A stretch of DNA of 64,000 bases from Channallabes apus (GCA_030522415.1 CM060126.1:3428333-3492332), one strand, 5' to 3'. Positions 9,541 to 21,494 are shown, counted from the stretch's first letter. Numbers and translations: made by a program. Notes: a model not told the origin generated them from the letters alone.

Positions 9541-10542
9541 AACATGCATTCAAGCATGCAAGAAATAAATGAACCATCATAGTTTTATAATAATGTGTAT
9601 GCCATAATTATGACTAATGTTTGTGTATAATATCTGATTTTCTGTGGAAGGGGTCAGATTATTGGTCAGCCTGAGGGTGTTCAGACTGTACCAGAGACAA
9701 ATAACTAGAAATCTTGAAATGGCTCTTTCCTACTGTTAACAGAATCATAGTTCAATTTAAAGAAAAGGGTAAAACATCTCCCGAGTCACGACCTGGTAAA
9801 CCTGGGTTTCTGTGAAAGACGTGTTCGTGCTGTTCGAAGAATGATGTATATTTAGTTTTCGCATGTCCTGTTTGTGAGGACCCTTCATTCACATGTTTTT
9901 TTATTCGGTTTGTAACCAGCCAAAAGTCCCCGTAACGTCAAAACCATCAGATATTCCATACCTTGTCTCAGCCAGAGTATCAAAACGTGAATCCCAGCAC
10001 ACACACACACACTGCCTGGCATCAAGTACAAAGATGTTTTTAAATTAGGAGCCCTGCTGAGTTGAGATGAAATGATTGCAGCAGTCATAATTTACCCCCC
10101 TCTCTCTCTCTCTCTCTCACTCGTTACGTGAGCAGTAATAACCAACAGCATGGTAAGGAACTTAAATGCATTACAGAAAACATCACCTACTGTACTCATT
10201 CACACACATAAACAGAGGGGTACACAAATTCAAAGGCATGCATACTTACACGCGACATTGCGTATGCAAATTCTGTGACGTGAATGCCAACAGTGAGAGG
10301 AGCAGAGAAGAATCTTTAAAATTGTGTGTGAGAGAGAGAGAGACCTCAGACCCAGAGACCCAGACTTAAACATTATTACCAGATGGTATTGTTCCAGTCA
10401 ACACAGCAGCACCTTAATTACCTGCAAACACCTGTCATGTAATTGCACAAACACACACACACACACATTTGGAAGGTCCCAAACTTGGCTGGCTAAACCT
10501 CTATTTTGCCAACCTGGGATGTGTACTAGATCACAGAATAAT
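9541..10542. other. Intergenic, simple repeats only
   Basis: No gene seen. It contains short CA tracts (10000-10013, 10453-10466) and a CT tract near 10100. Confidence 0.5.
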
Positions 10543-10583
10543 TAAAGTGTGTGAATGTATGTGCTTCCCAGTTTGCGTTTATA
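10543..10583 (+). repeat. Left copy of a 41-bp direct duplication
   Basis: It begins TAAAGTGTGTGAATGTATGT and matches 10846-10886 except for one base. The two copies bracket a LINE fragment and resemble an unusually long target-site duplication. Confidence 0.85.
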
Positions 10584-10845
10584 GATAAGATAAAAGATAG
10601 ATAAAATTGGAGTGTCTACAAAAGCTATGGGTTGGTTTACGAATTATCTTACAAATAGATACCAGTGTTACATGTTATGGTATTACATCAGAAAGGACTG
10701 AAATTAAGATTGGAGTTCCGCAAGGCTCCGTTCTAGGGCCACTGTTGTTTACTATATACATAAATGACATCTGTGTCCATGTAAATAATGCTAATATGCA
10801 CCTCTATGCAGATGACACCATTCTCTATTGTTCTGCCCTGTCTCC
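10584..10845 (+). mobile_element. Internal LINE reverse-transcriptase fragment
   Basis: This aligns with 4424-4676 of the larger LINE (GVPQGSVLGPLLFTIYIND and YADDTILY again). It has neither the 5' part nor the 3' tail, so it is an internal piece only. It starts with extra GATAAGATA-like bases before homology begins. Confidence 0.85.
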
Positions 10846-10886
10846 TAAAGTGTGTGAATGTATGTGCTTCCCAGTGTGCGTTTATA
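10846..10886 (+). repeat. Right copy of the 41-bp direct duplication
   Basis: The partner of 10543-10583 with one T-to-G difference. Confidence 0.85.
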
Positions 10887-12335
10887 ATTGGGCAGTGATC
10901 AAGGAAATTAATAATATAGGAGCCTTATCAGTGTTTCTGTGTATCAGGGACAAGATAAAGACAAAGACAGAATCTTCAGCATGTTCTTTTTCTTCCTTGG
11001 AAGAAAGAATTCCATCGAGAATAATTTGATAGATGTTACTTAATTAATTGGAGCCATCAAAAAAAATAAATGTCCCTCGTGTCATACAAGAGTCAGGACG
11101 TTTTTCTCCCCTTGAATTTATCATTCTTTAGATAAAAGATAATGTGAACGTAATGGTCTAATATTAGGAGCTCGGAGCCGAGCAGCTGTGAGGACGTGTG
11201 TATCCTGCTTGATAAATGAAGCTCATTGTTTCTAGGCAAAATGTGAAGGATGACTGTTGCTGAGCAAAAGGTAAAGCTTTTCTGATCAAACCTGTCAGAA
11301 GCAGCTCGAGTTCTCTGTAGATGTGTCACCTGTAACGGATTTGATGCATGAGAAAAGATCTACAAGTTGAACTACAGATGTAGAAGAAAGAGGCGGGAGA
11401 GAGAGAGAGCAAATGTCAATGTATTTGTTTGTCTCACACATGGCAAGTCAGATCGACTGTAAATAGCTACTCATGTGTAACTGGTCTTATACACCAGATC
11501 AGCCATAACATTATGACGAGTTACCTACCGTAACACTAAGTAGGTCCACCATTTACCATCAAAACAGGGATGCACAGTGTGTTCTGACTCCTTCCTATGG
11601 AAACCAGTAATACACTTAGAGCCAATAGTTTGACCCTTCTGAAACACCTTATAAACGACCATGGGACACCTTCTGACATGGTTGTTTACGGAATGAGAAG
11701 ATACATGTACTGTCTGCACCAGTTAACAGGATTGGTGCCAGCTAAGCCATATTTCTGAAATCACTGCAGTAATTATTTAATCAAGAATCAATTATTTAAT
11801 TATTTTGCTACACAGTGTTTGTTTTTGCTGATCTGATGCACAGAAAAGATGTGAATGACATACCCAGTAGTGCATTCCAAGTTGAGCGGTGCAAAGATTC
11901 ATCATTGATAAAGCAGTGCAGTATAAGTAAAGAGAAAGTGCGGTAGTGTACTGTACTGTAGATGTTATTGAACCGTGATCAGTTGTTCAGTATGGAATCA
12001 GCCACAGAGGAGAAGCAATTTTTCAGTCTGTTTGTGCAGGTACTGACGCACCAGTCTAGACGCAAATAGCCCTTGATTAGGCTGAGATGTGGGTTCGTAA
12101 TGCCTTTCGCCTTTTACAGCCAGTTTTTCTTGTTAATGTCCTTAATGGTGGGTGGTTGAGTGCAGATTATTAATTGGGTGTTTTTTCACTACTCGCTGTA
12201 GGGCTTTGCAGTCTGTTGCGTTACAGTTGCTGTACCGCACTGAGATGCAGTTGGTGAAGATAGTCTTAGTGTTTCAGATGTAAAGATCACAAGTATCCAG
12301 GAGTACAGGACTTTTTAAAAGTCTCTTCAGAAAAG
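10887..12335. other. Intergenic with one fish repeat fragment
   Basis: Mostly unique-looking sequence with no gene. At about 11490-11540 is the widespread fish motif ATCAGCCATAACATTATGAC, probably the end of a decayed DNA transposon extending to about 11760. Confidence 0.4.
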
Positions 12336-12340
12336 AAAGA

Positions 12341-12620
12341 CAATCTCACTCACTCACTCATTTACTATACGTCTTATCCTGTACAAGGTCACTTGATGCC
12401 TGAAGCCTATCCCAGGCCTATCCCAGGGGACTTGGAGCACTGGGTGGGGTACTGTACATTGTGGATGGGGTGGCAATCACTCACAATCTATGGGCAAGAT
12501 AGATTCCCAGCCAGGTTCGATTCCCGTCTCTGTGTGCATGGAGTTTGCATGTTCTCCCTGTGCTTGGTGGGTTTCCTTCGGCTACTCCGGTTTCCTCCCT
12601 ATCAGGTTGAGACCAGACAA
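12341..12620. repeat. SINE-like repeat (family A), rearranged
   Basis: The left half (to about 12490) has the CCTATCCCAG...GCACTGGGTGGGGTAC tail. The right half has the GGTTCGATTCCC box-B-like head and the GTTTGCATGTTCTCCC body, in the opposite orientation to the left half. The element is scrambled compared with the intact copy at 26512-26884. Confidence 0.6.
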
Positions 12621-12644
12621 GTACGCTCATCCAAGTCTTTATGG

Positions 12645-13110
12645 ACCTTGCTTTGTGCACTGGTGCGCAGTCATGTTGGAAGAGTGCGTCCCTTAATTGC
12701 TTCCACAAAGTTGGGAGCATGAAATTGTCCAAAATGTCTTGGTATGTTGAAGCATTATGAGTTAATTTCACTGGAAATAAAGGGTCAAGCCCAACTCCTG
12801 GAACACAACACCACACCAGTTTCAACATGACTGGGTGAGTTTGGTCTGGAAGAACTTGACTGGCCTGACCTTAACCTGATAGAACTCCTTTGGGACAAAT
12901 TAGGGGCGGAGACTGTGAGCCAGGCCTTCTCGTCCAACATCTGTGTCTGACCTCACAAATGCGCTTCTGGAAGCATGGTCAAAAATTCCCATAAACATAC
13001 TCATTAAACCTTGTGGAAAGCCTTCTCAGAAAAGTTGAAGATGTTATAACTGCAAAGGGGGCGGAGCCAACATCATATTAAACCCTATGGATTAAGAATT
13101 AGATGTTACT
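12645..13110. mobile_element. Two Tc1-like fragments in opposite orientation
   Basis: 12830-12645 on the minus strand encodes LDPLFPVK, TYQDILDNFMLPTLW and LFQHDCAPVHKARSI of a Tc1-like transposase. From about 12845 the plus strand carries the C-terminal part of the same kind of gene (GAAGAACTTGACTGGCCTGA, then a piece ending near ATTAAACCCTATGGATTAAG). The switch of strand shows an internal inversion or two insertions. Confidence 0.65.
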
Positions 13111-13730
13111 CAAGTTCATATTCATGTGAAGGCAGACGAGTGAATACTTTTGACAAGATATATATATATTTTTTTTTTTTTCTCACCAATATATCACTGG
13201 AATATATTGTCATGAAATCAGTCTGTGTTTGTGTGTGTGTGTGTGTAAGAGAGAGAGAAAGAGAGAGAGAGCAGGAGAAAGACAAAAGAAAGAGGAACAA
13301 GATTGCCTCAAATCTATAACAAAAAAGGATAAACTGAAGTCACATCACTCAAGCCTACAGGTGAAAATCTTTAAAATAACAATCTTCGCAGCAAGCCTCA
13401 ACCATCATTTCAGGTTTGTAAATCAATTTCTAGGCTGATTTGTTCAGTTCACTGGCATTTTGGCAGGCCTCTGAAGTCTCCGGTCGTATCCTCGAAAAGA
13501 AGAAAACGACACTGATTTCAATTAACCTTCCCTTTTCAATTCCGTACTTTATTTTCTCTTCAATTTACAGTAGCTGTTATTCGTTCCCACTTGCGTGTTC
13601 ATTCTCCGGTTCACTATAAACAGCTACCAACATTACAAAAAGACGAGGATAAAAAATAGTAGCTAACGTATTTGGATATTTCTTCTCAACTACAATAAGT
13701 GGAGGACGTCCCATAGAAGAGCCAAGTTTT
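13111..13730. other. Intergenic, simple repeats only
   Basis: No gene seen. GT and GA tracts occur at 13229-13272. Confidence 0.5.
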
Positions 13731-13734
13731 CTAA

Positions 13735-14222
13735 TGCCTCTTTTCCACTGCATAGTACGGCACAGCATGGTTCAGTACAGCTCACTTCGGTTCGGCTCAG
13801 TTCGGCTCGGTTTGCGCTTCCACTGCAGTGTAGTAACGCTTTAGAGTGGGCGGGATTATTCACGTGTCGTTTTAGTCGCGGCGCCGCTACTGCCGTGACA
13901 TCACGTAAACGCGCCACAAACAAACACACAACAATGGAGCATATCGACGGCATGGTGTTCTTCATTTTAACAGCGAGACGAAGGAGTTTATTTCAAAAGA
14001 GGCTGATGGCAGCCAAAGAAAATTTTTGATTAATACAAAAAGGTGTGTTGGATCCTTCGCTGGCTGTTCTAAATATAGCGGTTCTGTTGTGTCTCGTGTC
14101 GCAAGTTCAGTGACGCAATAATGACGATTTTTCTCCGGCCAATCAGTGACCAGCCGTGTTTACACGTCACGTTTTGGTAACGGTTCGGCGCGCTTGGAAC
14201 CTCGGCTGAGGTGGTACTATAA
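13735..14222. mobile_element. Possible Harbinger/ISL2EU-type DNA transposon fragment
   Basis: It starts with GCCTCTTTTCCACTGCATAG followed by repeated GGTTCGGCTC-like steps, a head I associate with fish Harbinger-type elements. The matching right end is weak (GCGCGCTTGGAACCTCGGCT), so borders and family are uncertain. No transposase is present. Confidence 0.4.
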
Positions 14223-14884
14223 AAAGATATTCAAATATAAATACAAATATTCATTATGTTCACAAAACAACAAAGTTTTGTTATATTTTTTGTTAAAACA
14301 AATTCCTATTATACATCCTCCAGAAGCAATACCTCTCCAGACCTCCAGAGGGCAACATCACACAAGTTCGTTTTTATCTTCCTTTTTTGTCCAGCTCACT
14401 TTGTGTGTTTCCCGCTAATGAGTTTCTCTTGATACATCCTGCCATATACATATCCCTCGTTGCAGAGCACTGCGTTGTTGTTATGGTTGTATATTTCTTC
14501 TTAGTATTACGCTGCTGTTAGTCATGTATACATTTTTTAAAAGTATGTCTCCATTTGTATTAACTTCCTGCGGAAATTGTTACACCATGCACCGTTTATT
14601 TGGCGAGAATGCAGGCCTCTTACATTAACCGTCACTTTCACACCATCGATTAATCAATCAAGTTCAAATACTTTCAGTCTGTTTGTGCTCCATTTTTTAA
14701 CAGCAATTAATCTACTGAATTTGGGCTGAAATTTCAGGAAAATTCTTGGTCTAGTGGTAAAAAATGAGACTAAGCCAAGTTTGCACAGAAATCACAAAAC
14801 ATCACCCCGTTTCCTTTATATACAGGAAATGATACCAATGTTTTTGCTTCCCTGGGCCAAAGGTGGTCCAAATCGCCAAATCTC

Positions 14885-15022
14885 AACATCCATTTGACAG
14901 ACGTCCTTATCCTTTATACTTCTGAGCAGTTGAGAGTTAAGGGCTTTGCTCAAGTGGTAACAGTGGTAACTTGGTGATGGTGGTGGTGTGGGGTTTAAAC
15001 CTGGGACCTGTTTACATGACAT
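14885..15022 (-). repeat. SINE-like repeat (family C), partial
   Basis: It contains TTTGACAGACGTCCTTATCC, GAGCAGTTGAGAGTTAAGGG and GTGGGGTTTAAACCTGGGA, a diverged version of the element at 24995-25188. The box-B-like head is at the right end on the minus strand. Confidence 0.65.
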
Positions 15023-16060
15023 TGTGTTAGTGCGACTGAAATTATACTACATCAAATTCTTAACGATGGACTAGCACACCCAGATAATGCGGTTGGGAGT
15101 CGAGGTACAACTCTGCATATACCATGACCGCTGGCTTTGACTTGAAAGTCGAACAAAATGCATATCAGCAGAAGAAGTTGGTGTTTCAAGTTTTCACCCC
15201 TCGACATGCTACCAGTTTCACCACCTATTGTAGCGGAGTCAGATATACTTCAGTCAATAGATCAGTTCCTCTGCCGTGATTGTAAACTAGGACAAGAACA
15301 GCAGCCCAATTAAATGGTCGAGTCGAGCTCTATCCATAGCGCTCTGCTTAACTGTGCATGTAATCGTACATGTACAGACTGTCTCTCGTCGACCCACTAC
15401 TGCGGCTCCGAACACATATAAATCTCTCCATCTCTTTCTCCAAAGTATTTACAAAAACTTTGAAGCAAATAGCACAAGATTAGACCAGTAATATCTGAAC
15501 ACGTGTAAATATACTGATACCGAAATCAAAACGTCATTACAGTTATACAAACACCCGAACAGCAAATTAAATAAAGACAGTGGGATGAGTTTAATCTCCG
15601 GGGCGAGAGCGGAAAGCTGACTCAGTGACTCGCCGTCCCTGTGGGATTCTGCAACCAAAAAATTTGCAGCGTTTCCTTTCCCAAGATGAGCTTTAATCTC
15701 TCTCACACTCTCTCTGTCCCTCTCACTCTCTCTCTCTCACACTCTCTCTCTCTCACACACTCTCTCTCTCTCCCAGAGCCAAGGGCTGCTCATTATTTTT
15801 CCTTCTCCTTCTTTGCTGCCAAGAACTCAGAGCTGTTTCTCCCCCTTCTTCTCTGACTCCGGTAAGAAATCGCTCTCGCAGGGTGGTAGGAGATTACTGT
15901 GCTCAAACACTCGTAGGCTTTCTCCGTGCTCGACTTCACACACACCACACACTACACACCGGAGCACTGTTAAACAGCGCTGTTTTGTTTTCAGTGGATT
16001 AGTTCGCAAATTGTTTGTCCAGATTAATTAAGGTTAATTAAGACTTTAACCTCGCTTTCG
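15023..16060. other. Intergenic; CT-rich stretch
   Basis: A CT/CA-rich run lies at 15690-15770. A GGTAAGAAA sequence at 15860 could be a donor site on the plus strand, but no coding frame supports an exon. No gene called. Confidence 0.4.
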
Positions 16061-16062
16061 TA

Positions 16063-16305
16063 TTAAAATAATCCAACCATCCATCTTGGAGTCCTCATAT
16101 TCCAACTAGGGACTGTGGAGAACACGGTGATTACCATCATCTCTATTCCCATTTTTACGACCGTACACACTATGGGCAATTTGGGAGCGCCAGTTAGCCT
16201 AATCTCCATGTCTGGGCTGTGGGAGGAAAGCGGAACACCGAGTGGAAACCCACCAAACACGGGGAGAACATACAACTACTAACCAATAAGCCACCGTGCC
16301 GCAAT
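16063..16305 (-). repeat. SINE-like repeat (family A)
   Basis: It contains ACTATGGGCAATTTGGGAGC, GGAGGAAAGCGGAACACC and AAACCCACCAAACACGGGGA, ending in GCCACCGTGCCGC, the reverse of a tRNA-like box-A head. Same family as 26512-26884. Confidence 0.7.
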
Positions 16306-16510
16306 TTAAATAATGTCAAAATATCATTCGAAGCGTAGATAATAATGCATAAGAATTTATCTTCCAATTATACAAAAGAAATTGCTTAAGCTGCTCTGGT
16401 TACTACATGTTTGTTTCTCCACAACCTAAAACACAAAAATGTTGCCACCACGCTGATATTTTCTTTATATTTTTTCGTTTTATATTTATTTGTGCAAATG
16501 AGGCACAAAT

Positions 16511-16960
16511 TGCCTCCGAGTGGCGCAGTGGTAAAGCGCTCGCCCTATCATCCGGAGATCGCTGGTTCGAACCCTGGGTGATGCTGTTGCCTCGCACAGA
16601 CGGAGGCATAGAGAGAGCTGATTGGCTGAGCTCTCTCAGGGGGGAGGGATGAGAGGTACTTGCGCTCCCACATTAACGACGGCTCTACAAGCCAATCAAG
16701 GGCGTCTGTGAGCTTGCGTAAGCGGAAGGAGCGGATAGCGCTGTTCCTCCAAGTGTGTTACGCCGCCCCCAACGGTGCGTGAGCAAGCAATAAAAAAAAA
16801 TGGTCGGGGACGTCACATGGGTCGGAGGCCCACGGCCCTCCCTACTGAGTGGCGGTATGAGCTTAATGTGGGAGCCCCTAGCGACTGGGAGGAATTGGAC
16901 ACAACAAAATTAGGGGAGAAAAGCGGGCAATAATTGGGTGGGGGGGGGGGATGAATAAAA
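16511..16960 (+). repeat. tRNA-headed SINE (family B)
   Basis: The head has box A (GAGTGGCGCAGTGGTAAAGC) and box B (GCTGGTTCGAACCCTGG), the internal RNA polymerase III promoter of a tRNA. The body ends with GTGGGAGCCCCTAGCGACTG and a G-rich end. It is not a working tRNA gene, because the acceptor stem does not close. A second, shortened copy is at 45785. Confidence 0.75.
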
Positions 16961-16995
16961 TAAATAAATAAATGAGACACAAATTAAATATACAT

Positions 16996-18000
16996 ACAGT
17001 TCTGTGCAAAAGTCTTGACCTCCTCATTTCTTCATCTTTTTCCCCAAAGCTCCAGACTTTCTTGTGTTTTTAATGTCGTCTTGAAAAATAGTTCTCCAAC
17101 TTCCTGAAAGTCTTTTTGGTTTCTCATTTTCAGTTCAATTCCTGTACATGAACAGTTTCAGATGAGTGTTTTTTTGTTTGTTAAGCCTCACAGTAACCAA
17201 TAAATCATTCTAGCTTGAGGCATGAACCAGTGAGAAACAGGTGGAGATGGTAACAGGTGATCAGGTGGTGATTAGTAACTGATGATGCTGAATGCTGAGT
17301 GGTTGGAACAGACGAGAGGGGAAATGAGGTTGCTGCAGAAGTTGTTACATAAACAACCAGTTTTTAAATTGTATCTTTAGGCTCTTTGCAGCCAGTCGCA
17401 GTGAAACAGTGAAACCACAGCCAGGGTTGGCTACTGTCAGACCTGTGAAATCAATAAATCACTTAAATAGAAACTGTCTGACAAAAAAAAATCCTGAAGG
17501 AGAATTTCTGACCATCAGTTAGTGACCTCAAGCTCAAGCGTATTTGGGTCATGCAGCAGGACAATCTGAAACAAACCAGCAAGTTCACTTCTCTCTCAAA
17601 AAATATAATTAATCAATGTATTGATGTTTTAGAGTGGCCTAGTCAAAGTCTGAACTTAAATCAATGAGACCCTTAAACAGGCTGTTTATGCTTGAAAACC
17701 CCCTTATGTGGCTGAATAAAAACAATTCTGCAAAGAAGAGTGGGACAAAATTCCTCCACAGTGATGTGAAAGACTGAGTGCCAGTTATCACAACAGCTTG
17801 ATTGCAGTTGTTCCTGCCAAGAGTGACACAAGCAGTTATTAGGTTTTAGAGGGCAATTACTTCTTCACATAGCCTTTTCCCCCCTAAATAAATGGAATCA
17901 GCATCTGCATTTTGTGTTTACTCGGGTTATCTTTGTGTAATATAAAAAACCAGAGGAAACACTATGGACCAAGGGGTGCCAATACATTGTGCAGAGCTCA
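16996..18000. mobile_element. Miniature DNA transposon plus deleted Tc1 copy
   Basis: The left part (16996-17385) starts CAGTTCTGTGCAAAAGTCTT and matches the element at 19121-19552 through GAACAGACGAGAGGGGAAAT. The right part (about 17420-17990) is an internally deleted relative of the intact Tc1 at 32992-34603. It runs AATCACTTAAATAG...CTGTCTGAC, then jumps straight to AAAATCCTGAAGGAG, skipping about 700 bp (33330-34028 in the intact copy). Confidence 0.7.
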
Positions 18001-18239
18001 AGTCAGCGTTCTGCGTGGTGGGCGATCCTGATGGAAACCAGGCAGCGGCATGAAATATTCAGTGTTGTGGATTTTCTGGATGCTTGAAATTCCTTTCAGA
18101 AATCCTCTGTTTCTCTTCTGTAAAAAGCTGACTATTTACTGAAAGCGGTCTATTTCTGTCCTCACGTGTCTGAGACACGCTCACACACTCGTCCACTCGC
18201 TCCCTCTTCTACTTTCAGATTCTCCACACCACACCCCCC

Positions 18240-18285
<46 letters not shown>

Positions 18286-18685
18286 ACCGCTTCTATCCGT
18301 AATCTCTTCTCTCCATCCCTTAGTGTTCGTTGCATTGGCATCTTTTTAAATATATTTTAAACTAATGAGCCAAAAAGAGAGACAAAAAAGAGAGAAAGAA
18401 GGAAAAAAAGAGAAATGTCAAGAAAGACAAATAGAAACATAATGAGCGTCAAAAAGGCTCATCTTTAATCGAGCAATATGATTAAAAAGTTAATTTTATA
18501 TCATAGACAAGGACAATACTCGTTTCTGATTAACTAGCAGTCAAACATGGTTTCCAATGGAATGTAACCATGACAACAAGCATAAGGAAAGTTTCGGATT
18601 CAAATTCAAAACAGGATAAATGACAATAAAAACGAATGACCTGGATACCGACCGAATTCAGTGACCGAGCTAGAAGAACTTTGGT
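18001..18685. other. Intergenic; (CT)n tract
   Basis: A CT microsatellite lies at 18244-18281 and an A/G-rich stretch at 18370-18430. No gene seen. Confidence 0.5.
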
Positions 18686-18689
18686 CATG

Positions 18690-18948
18690 GAGAGCCTGGG
18701 TGAAGCCTGGTGGTGGAAGCATAGCGCTGTTCCAGTGGATTTCAGCAGCAGAGACAGAAACACTGCTCAGGCTCGAGGGAAGGAATAAAGAGAAACCCTT
18801 CTCCACACGATATCAGAGCGAGATGACCTTACACATGACTCGAGGCAAACGGCCAAAACAAATGCTGGAGCAGCTTCAGGGCAAATCTCTGAAAGTCCTT
18901 GAACATGCTACACTTGAATCAGTGGCGAGACCTGAATATGTCAGTTTA
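18690..18948 (+). pseudogene. Tc1-like transposase fragment
   Basis: Open in one frame but decayed. KPGGGSIALFQWISAAETET matches the region after the first catalytic Asp of another fish Tc1 family, and GGCGAGACCTGAATATG matches the codons after the last Glu. The central and terminal parts are missing. Confidence 0.55.
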
Positions 18949-19120
18949 TAAACACGGCGTATCCACTCTGCCTGAGCCTGAGAGGATGTGTCAGGGGGAA
19001 ATTATGCAAGTCCAGGTGTGCTAAGCTCGTAAAGACTTACTCAAGCAGAGTCGAAGCTGTAATCCTGCTTTCACAGACTCTGAAGACTTCTAAATGGCAG
19101 ATTTTTCGTTTTTATTAAAC

Positions 19121-19552
19121 AGTACTGTGTGAAAGTCTCAGTACACAGAATTCTTCAGATTTTGCTTCCAAAGCTCCAGACTTTCTTGTATTTTTAATGA
19201 CGTCTTGAGGAATACTTCTCCAGGCTTCCTGAAGGTCATTTTGGTTTCAGTCCCTGTACCGGACCGGAGCAGCTTCAGAAGAATTGTTTTTTTCATGTTA
19301 CACAGTGATCTATGAGTCACTGCATTAAAGCATAAAAAACATCTACATTAAGTCCTGACCCAGTGAGAAACAGGTGCAGATGATGACAGATGATCAGGCC
19401 GGTGATTAGTAACTGATGATGCTGAATGCTGATTGGTTGGAACAGACAAGAGGGGAAATGAGGTTGCTGCTGAGGCTGTTACATAAACAACAGATTTGTA
19501 AATTATCTCTTTTGGGGGTGGGGGGGGGGGTATGCTCAAGACTTTTCCACTA
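19121..19552. mobile_element. Miniature inverted-repeat DNA transposon
   Basis: The left end CAGTACTGTGTGAAAGTCTC and the right end CTCAAGACTTTTCCACTACT are imperfect inverted repeats of the fish Tc1 type (a CTGTGCAAAAGTCTT consensus). The interior matches 16996-17385. There is no transposase. Confidence 0.6.
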
Positions 19553-20655
19553 CTGTCTTCACTTTTTAGTCCTACTGTATGTAGACTTGCAGAACATTCC
19601 CTGATTTATGTAATTTTCCATTTTTGTTTTTACAAGGGTTTAAACAAACCAGTTAGATTTCTTCCCCTACTGTTGTGTGTTGGAGGGGTGTGGCTTAGGA
19701 GAAGCTCATTTGCATAGACACTGAATTGGTGCATTTGGATAAGGAGTGAAATATAAAAAGAAAAAAAATACAAATCTGAAAGGTGCAGGTGATCTCCTGA
19801 AGTCAGAGATTGTGGTCTTCGTCGTTCACACATTTTCCCCTAGAACCTAACAAATAATTGGTCATGGAAACCCTTAAAATTTCACGGAAACCGCAAATAT
19901 CCTCAGCAATTGTTTTTTTTTTTCTACGTGGCAATATATAACTTTCCGTGTGTTTTAACGCTAAACTATTAAGAACAATATAATTTACTAATTTTGTAAC
20001 AAACATATTAACATAAATTCTGTAACACTATGTACATTTTTAGTGCTGTAGTGAGAAGACAAAGCAACTGTAGAGGAAAACGCGGCTTGGGATGATGAAT
20101 TATTATTACTGTATTTACCCTAAAATACTGATACCAAGACAGGTATTTTATATTCTAGCACTGCGGGAGACACAGCAGTACAGTACTGTACAGTATAAGG
20201 GTTAACCTCTACATTCTGTAGTTTTTTTGTTTTTTATCATTTTAGAGTTTGAAATGAAATTAAAGTGTTTTGGGAGCATATTTATGGTTTAAACTGTAAA
20301 AATAGGCATTTATAGGCATGTTTTGACCACATCGAAAATTTGTGGTTCACAATTCACGGGTGCTCAAGGAACGTAAACCCAGCCAATTTCAGGGTTTGAC
20401 TATATTTCAGTTGGAGCATTTACACACACACACACACATACATGCGGCCACTTGTTTTTATGGTTGTTTTAGGTTGTTTCTGTGACCTCAAATGTCATTT
20501 ATGTGATGTCATTCCTTTGTTTATTATTCATTTATTCCATTTTAAAGTAATAATAACTTTAGTTCTACCTGACATCTGAAAAAATCTGAAAAAATGCGCA
20601 GCTTGATGTCTGAAGCCTCCTCTGTCACCACACACACCCGCAGGACTTCTGTATA
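19553..20655. other. Intergenic, no gene seen
   Basis: AT-rich sequence without a convincing coding frame or named repeat. Confidence 0.5.
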
Positions 20656-21494
20656 ACTATACTCAGCAAAAAAAAAAGAAACGCCCCTTTTTCAGGACTG
20701 TGTATTTCAACAATAATGTTGTACAAATGCAAATAATTTTACAGATCTTCATTGTAAAGGGTTTAAACAATGTTTTCCATGCATGTTCAATTAACCATAA
20801 TCAATTAATTAACATGTACCTGTGGAATGGTCGTTAAGACCTTAACAGCTTACAGAAAGTAGGCATTTAAGGTCACAGTTGTAAAAACGCAGGACACTAA
20901 AGAGACTCGTCTACCGACTGTGAAAAACACCCAAAGAAAGACACCCAGGGTCGCTGCTCATCTGCGTGAACGTGCATTAGGCATGCTGCAGGGGGACATG
21001 AGGACTGCTGATGTGGCTATAGGGCAATAAATCACCATGTCCGCACCGTGAGACGCCTAAGACGGCGCTACAGGGAGACAGGAAGGACAGCTGATCATCC
21101 TCGCAGTGGAAGACCACGTGTAACAACACCTGCACAGGATGGGTACATCCGAATATCACACCTGCGTGACAGGTACAGGATGGCCACAACAACTGCTCGA
21201 CTCACACCAGGAACACACAATCCCTCCATCTCACAGCAAGAACTGACAAATCTGGTCCAGTCCATGAGGAGGAGATGCACTGCAGGACTTCAAGCAGCTG
21301 GTGGCCACCAGATACTGACTGGTACTGACTGATTTTGAGCCTCCCTTCATTCAGGGACACATTGGGAAACATTTTTACTTTATGTCTTATGGTGTCGACT
21401 CTTTTAGTGTTCATACAAATATTTACACATTAAGTTTACTGAAAGTAAAAACAGTTGAAAGTCAGAGGACGTTTCTTTTTTTGCTGAGTATAGT
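20656..21494 (+). mobile_element. Internally deleted Tc1-like transposon
   Basis: The ends are inverted repeats: ACTATACTCAGCAAAAAAAA at the left and TTTTTTTGCTGAGTATAGT at the right, with TA at both outer edges. The interior encodes the Tc1 DNA-binding part on the plus strand (RRLRRRYRETGRTADHPRSG, with a GRPR-type hook), then jumps to the C-terminal tail (ELTNLVQSMRRRCTAGLQAA). The whole catalytic core is missing, so it could only move with help. Confidence 0.8.

Noticed and set aside
15850..15875. Possible plus-strand first exon with donor GGTAAGAAA
   Set aside because: No coding frame, no downstream exon found; a single donor-like word is expected by chance.
16511..16585. tRNA-like sequence as a functional tRNA gene
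   Set aside because: Boxes A and B are present, but the acceptor stem does not pair, and the same head recurs with a SINE body at 45785.
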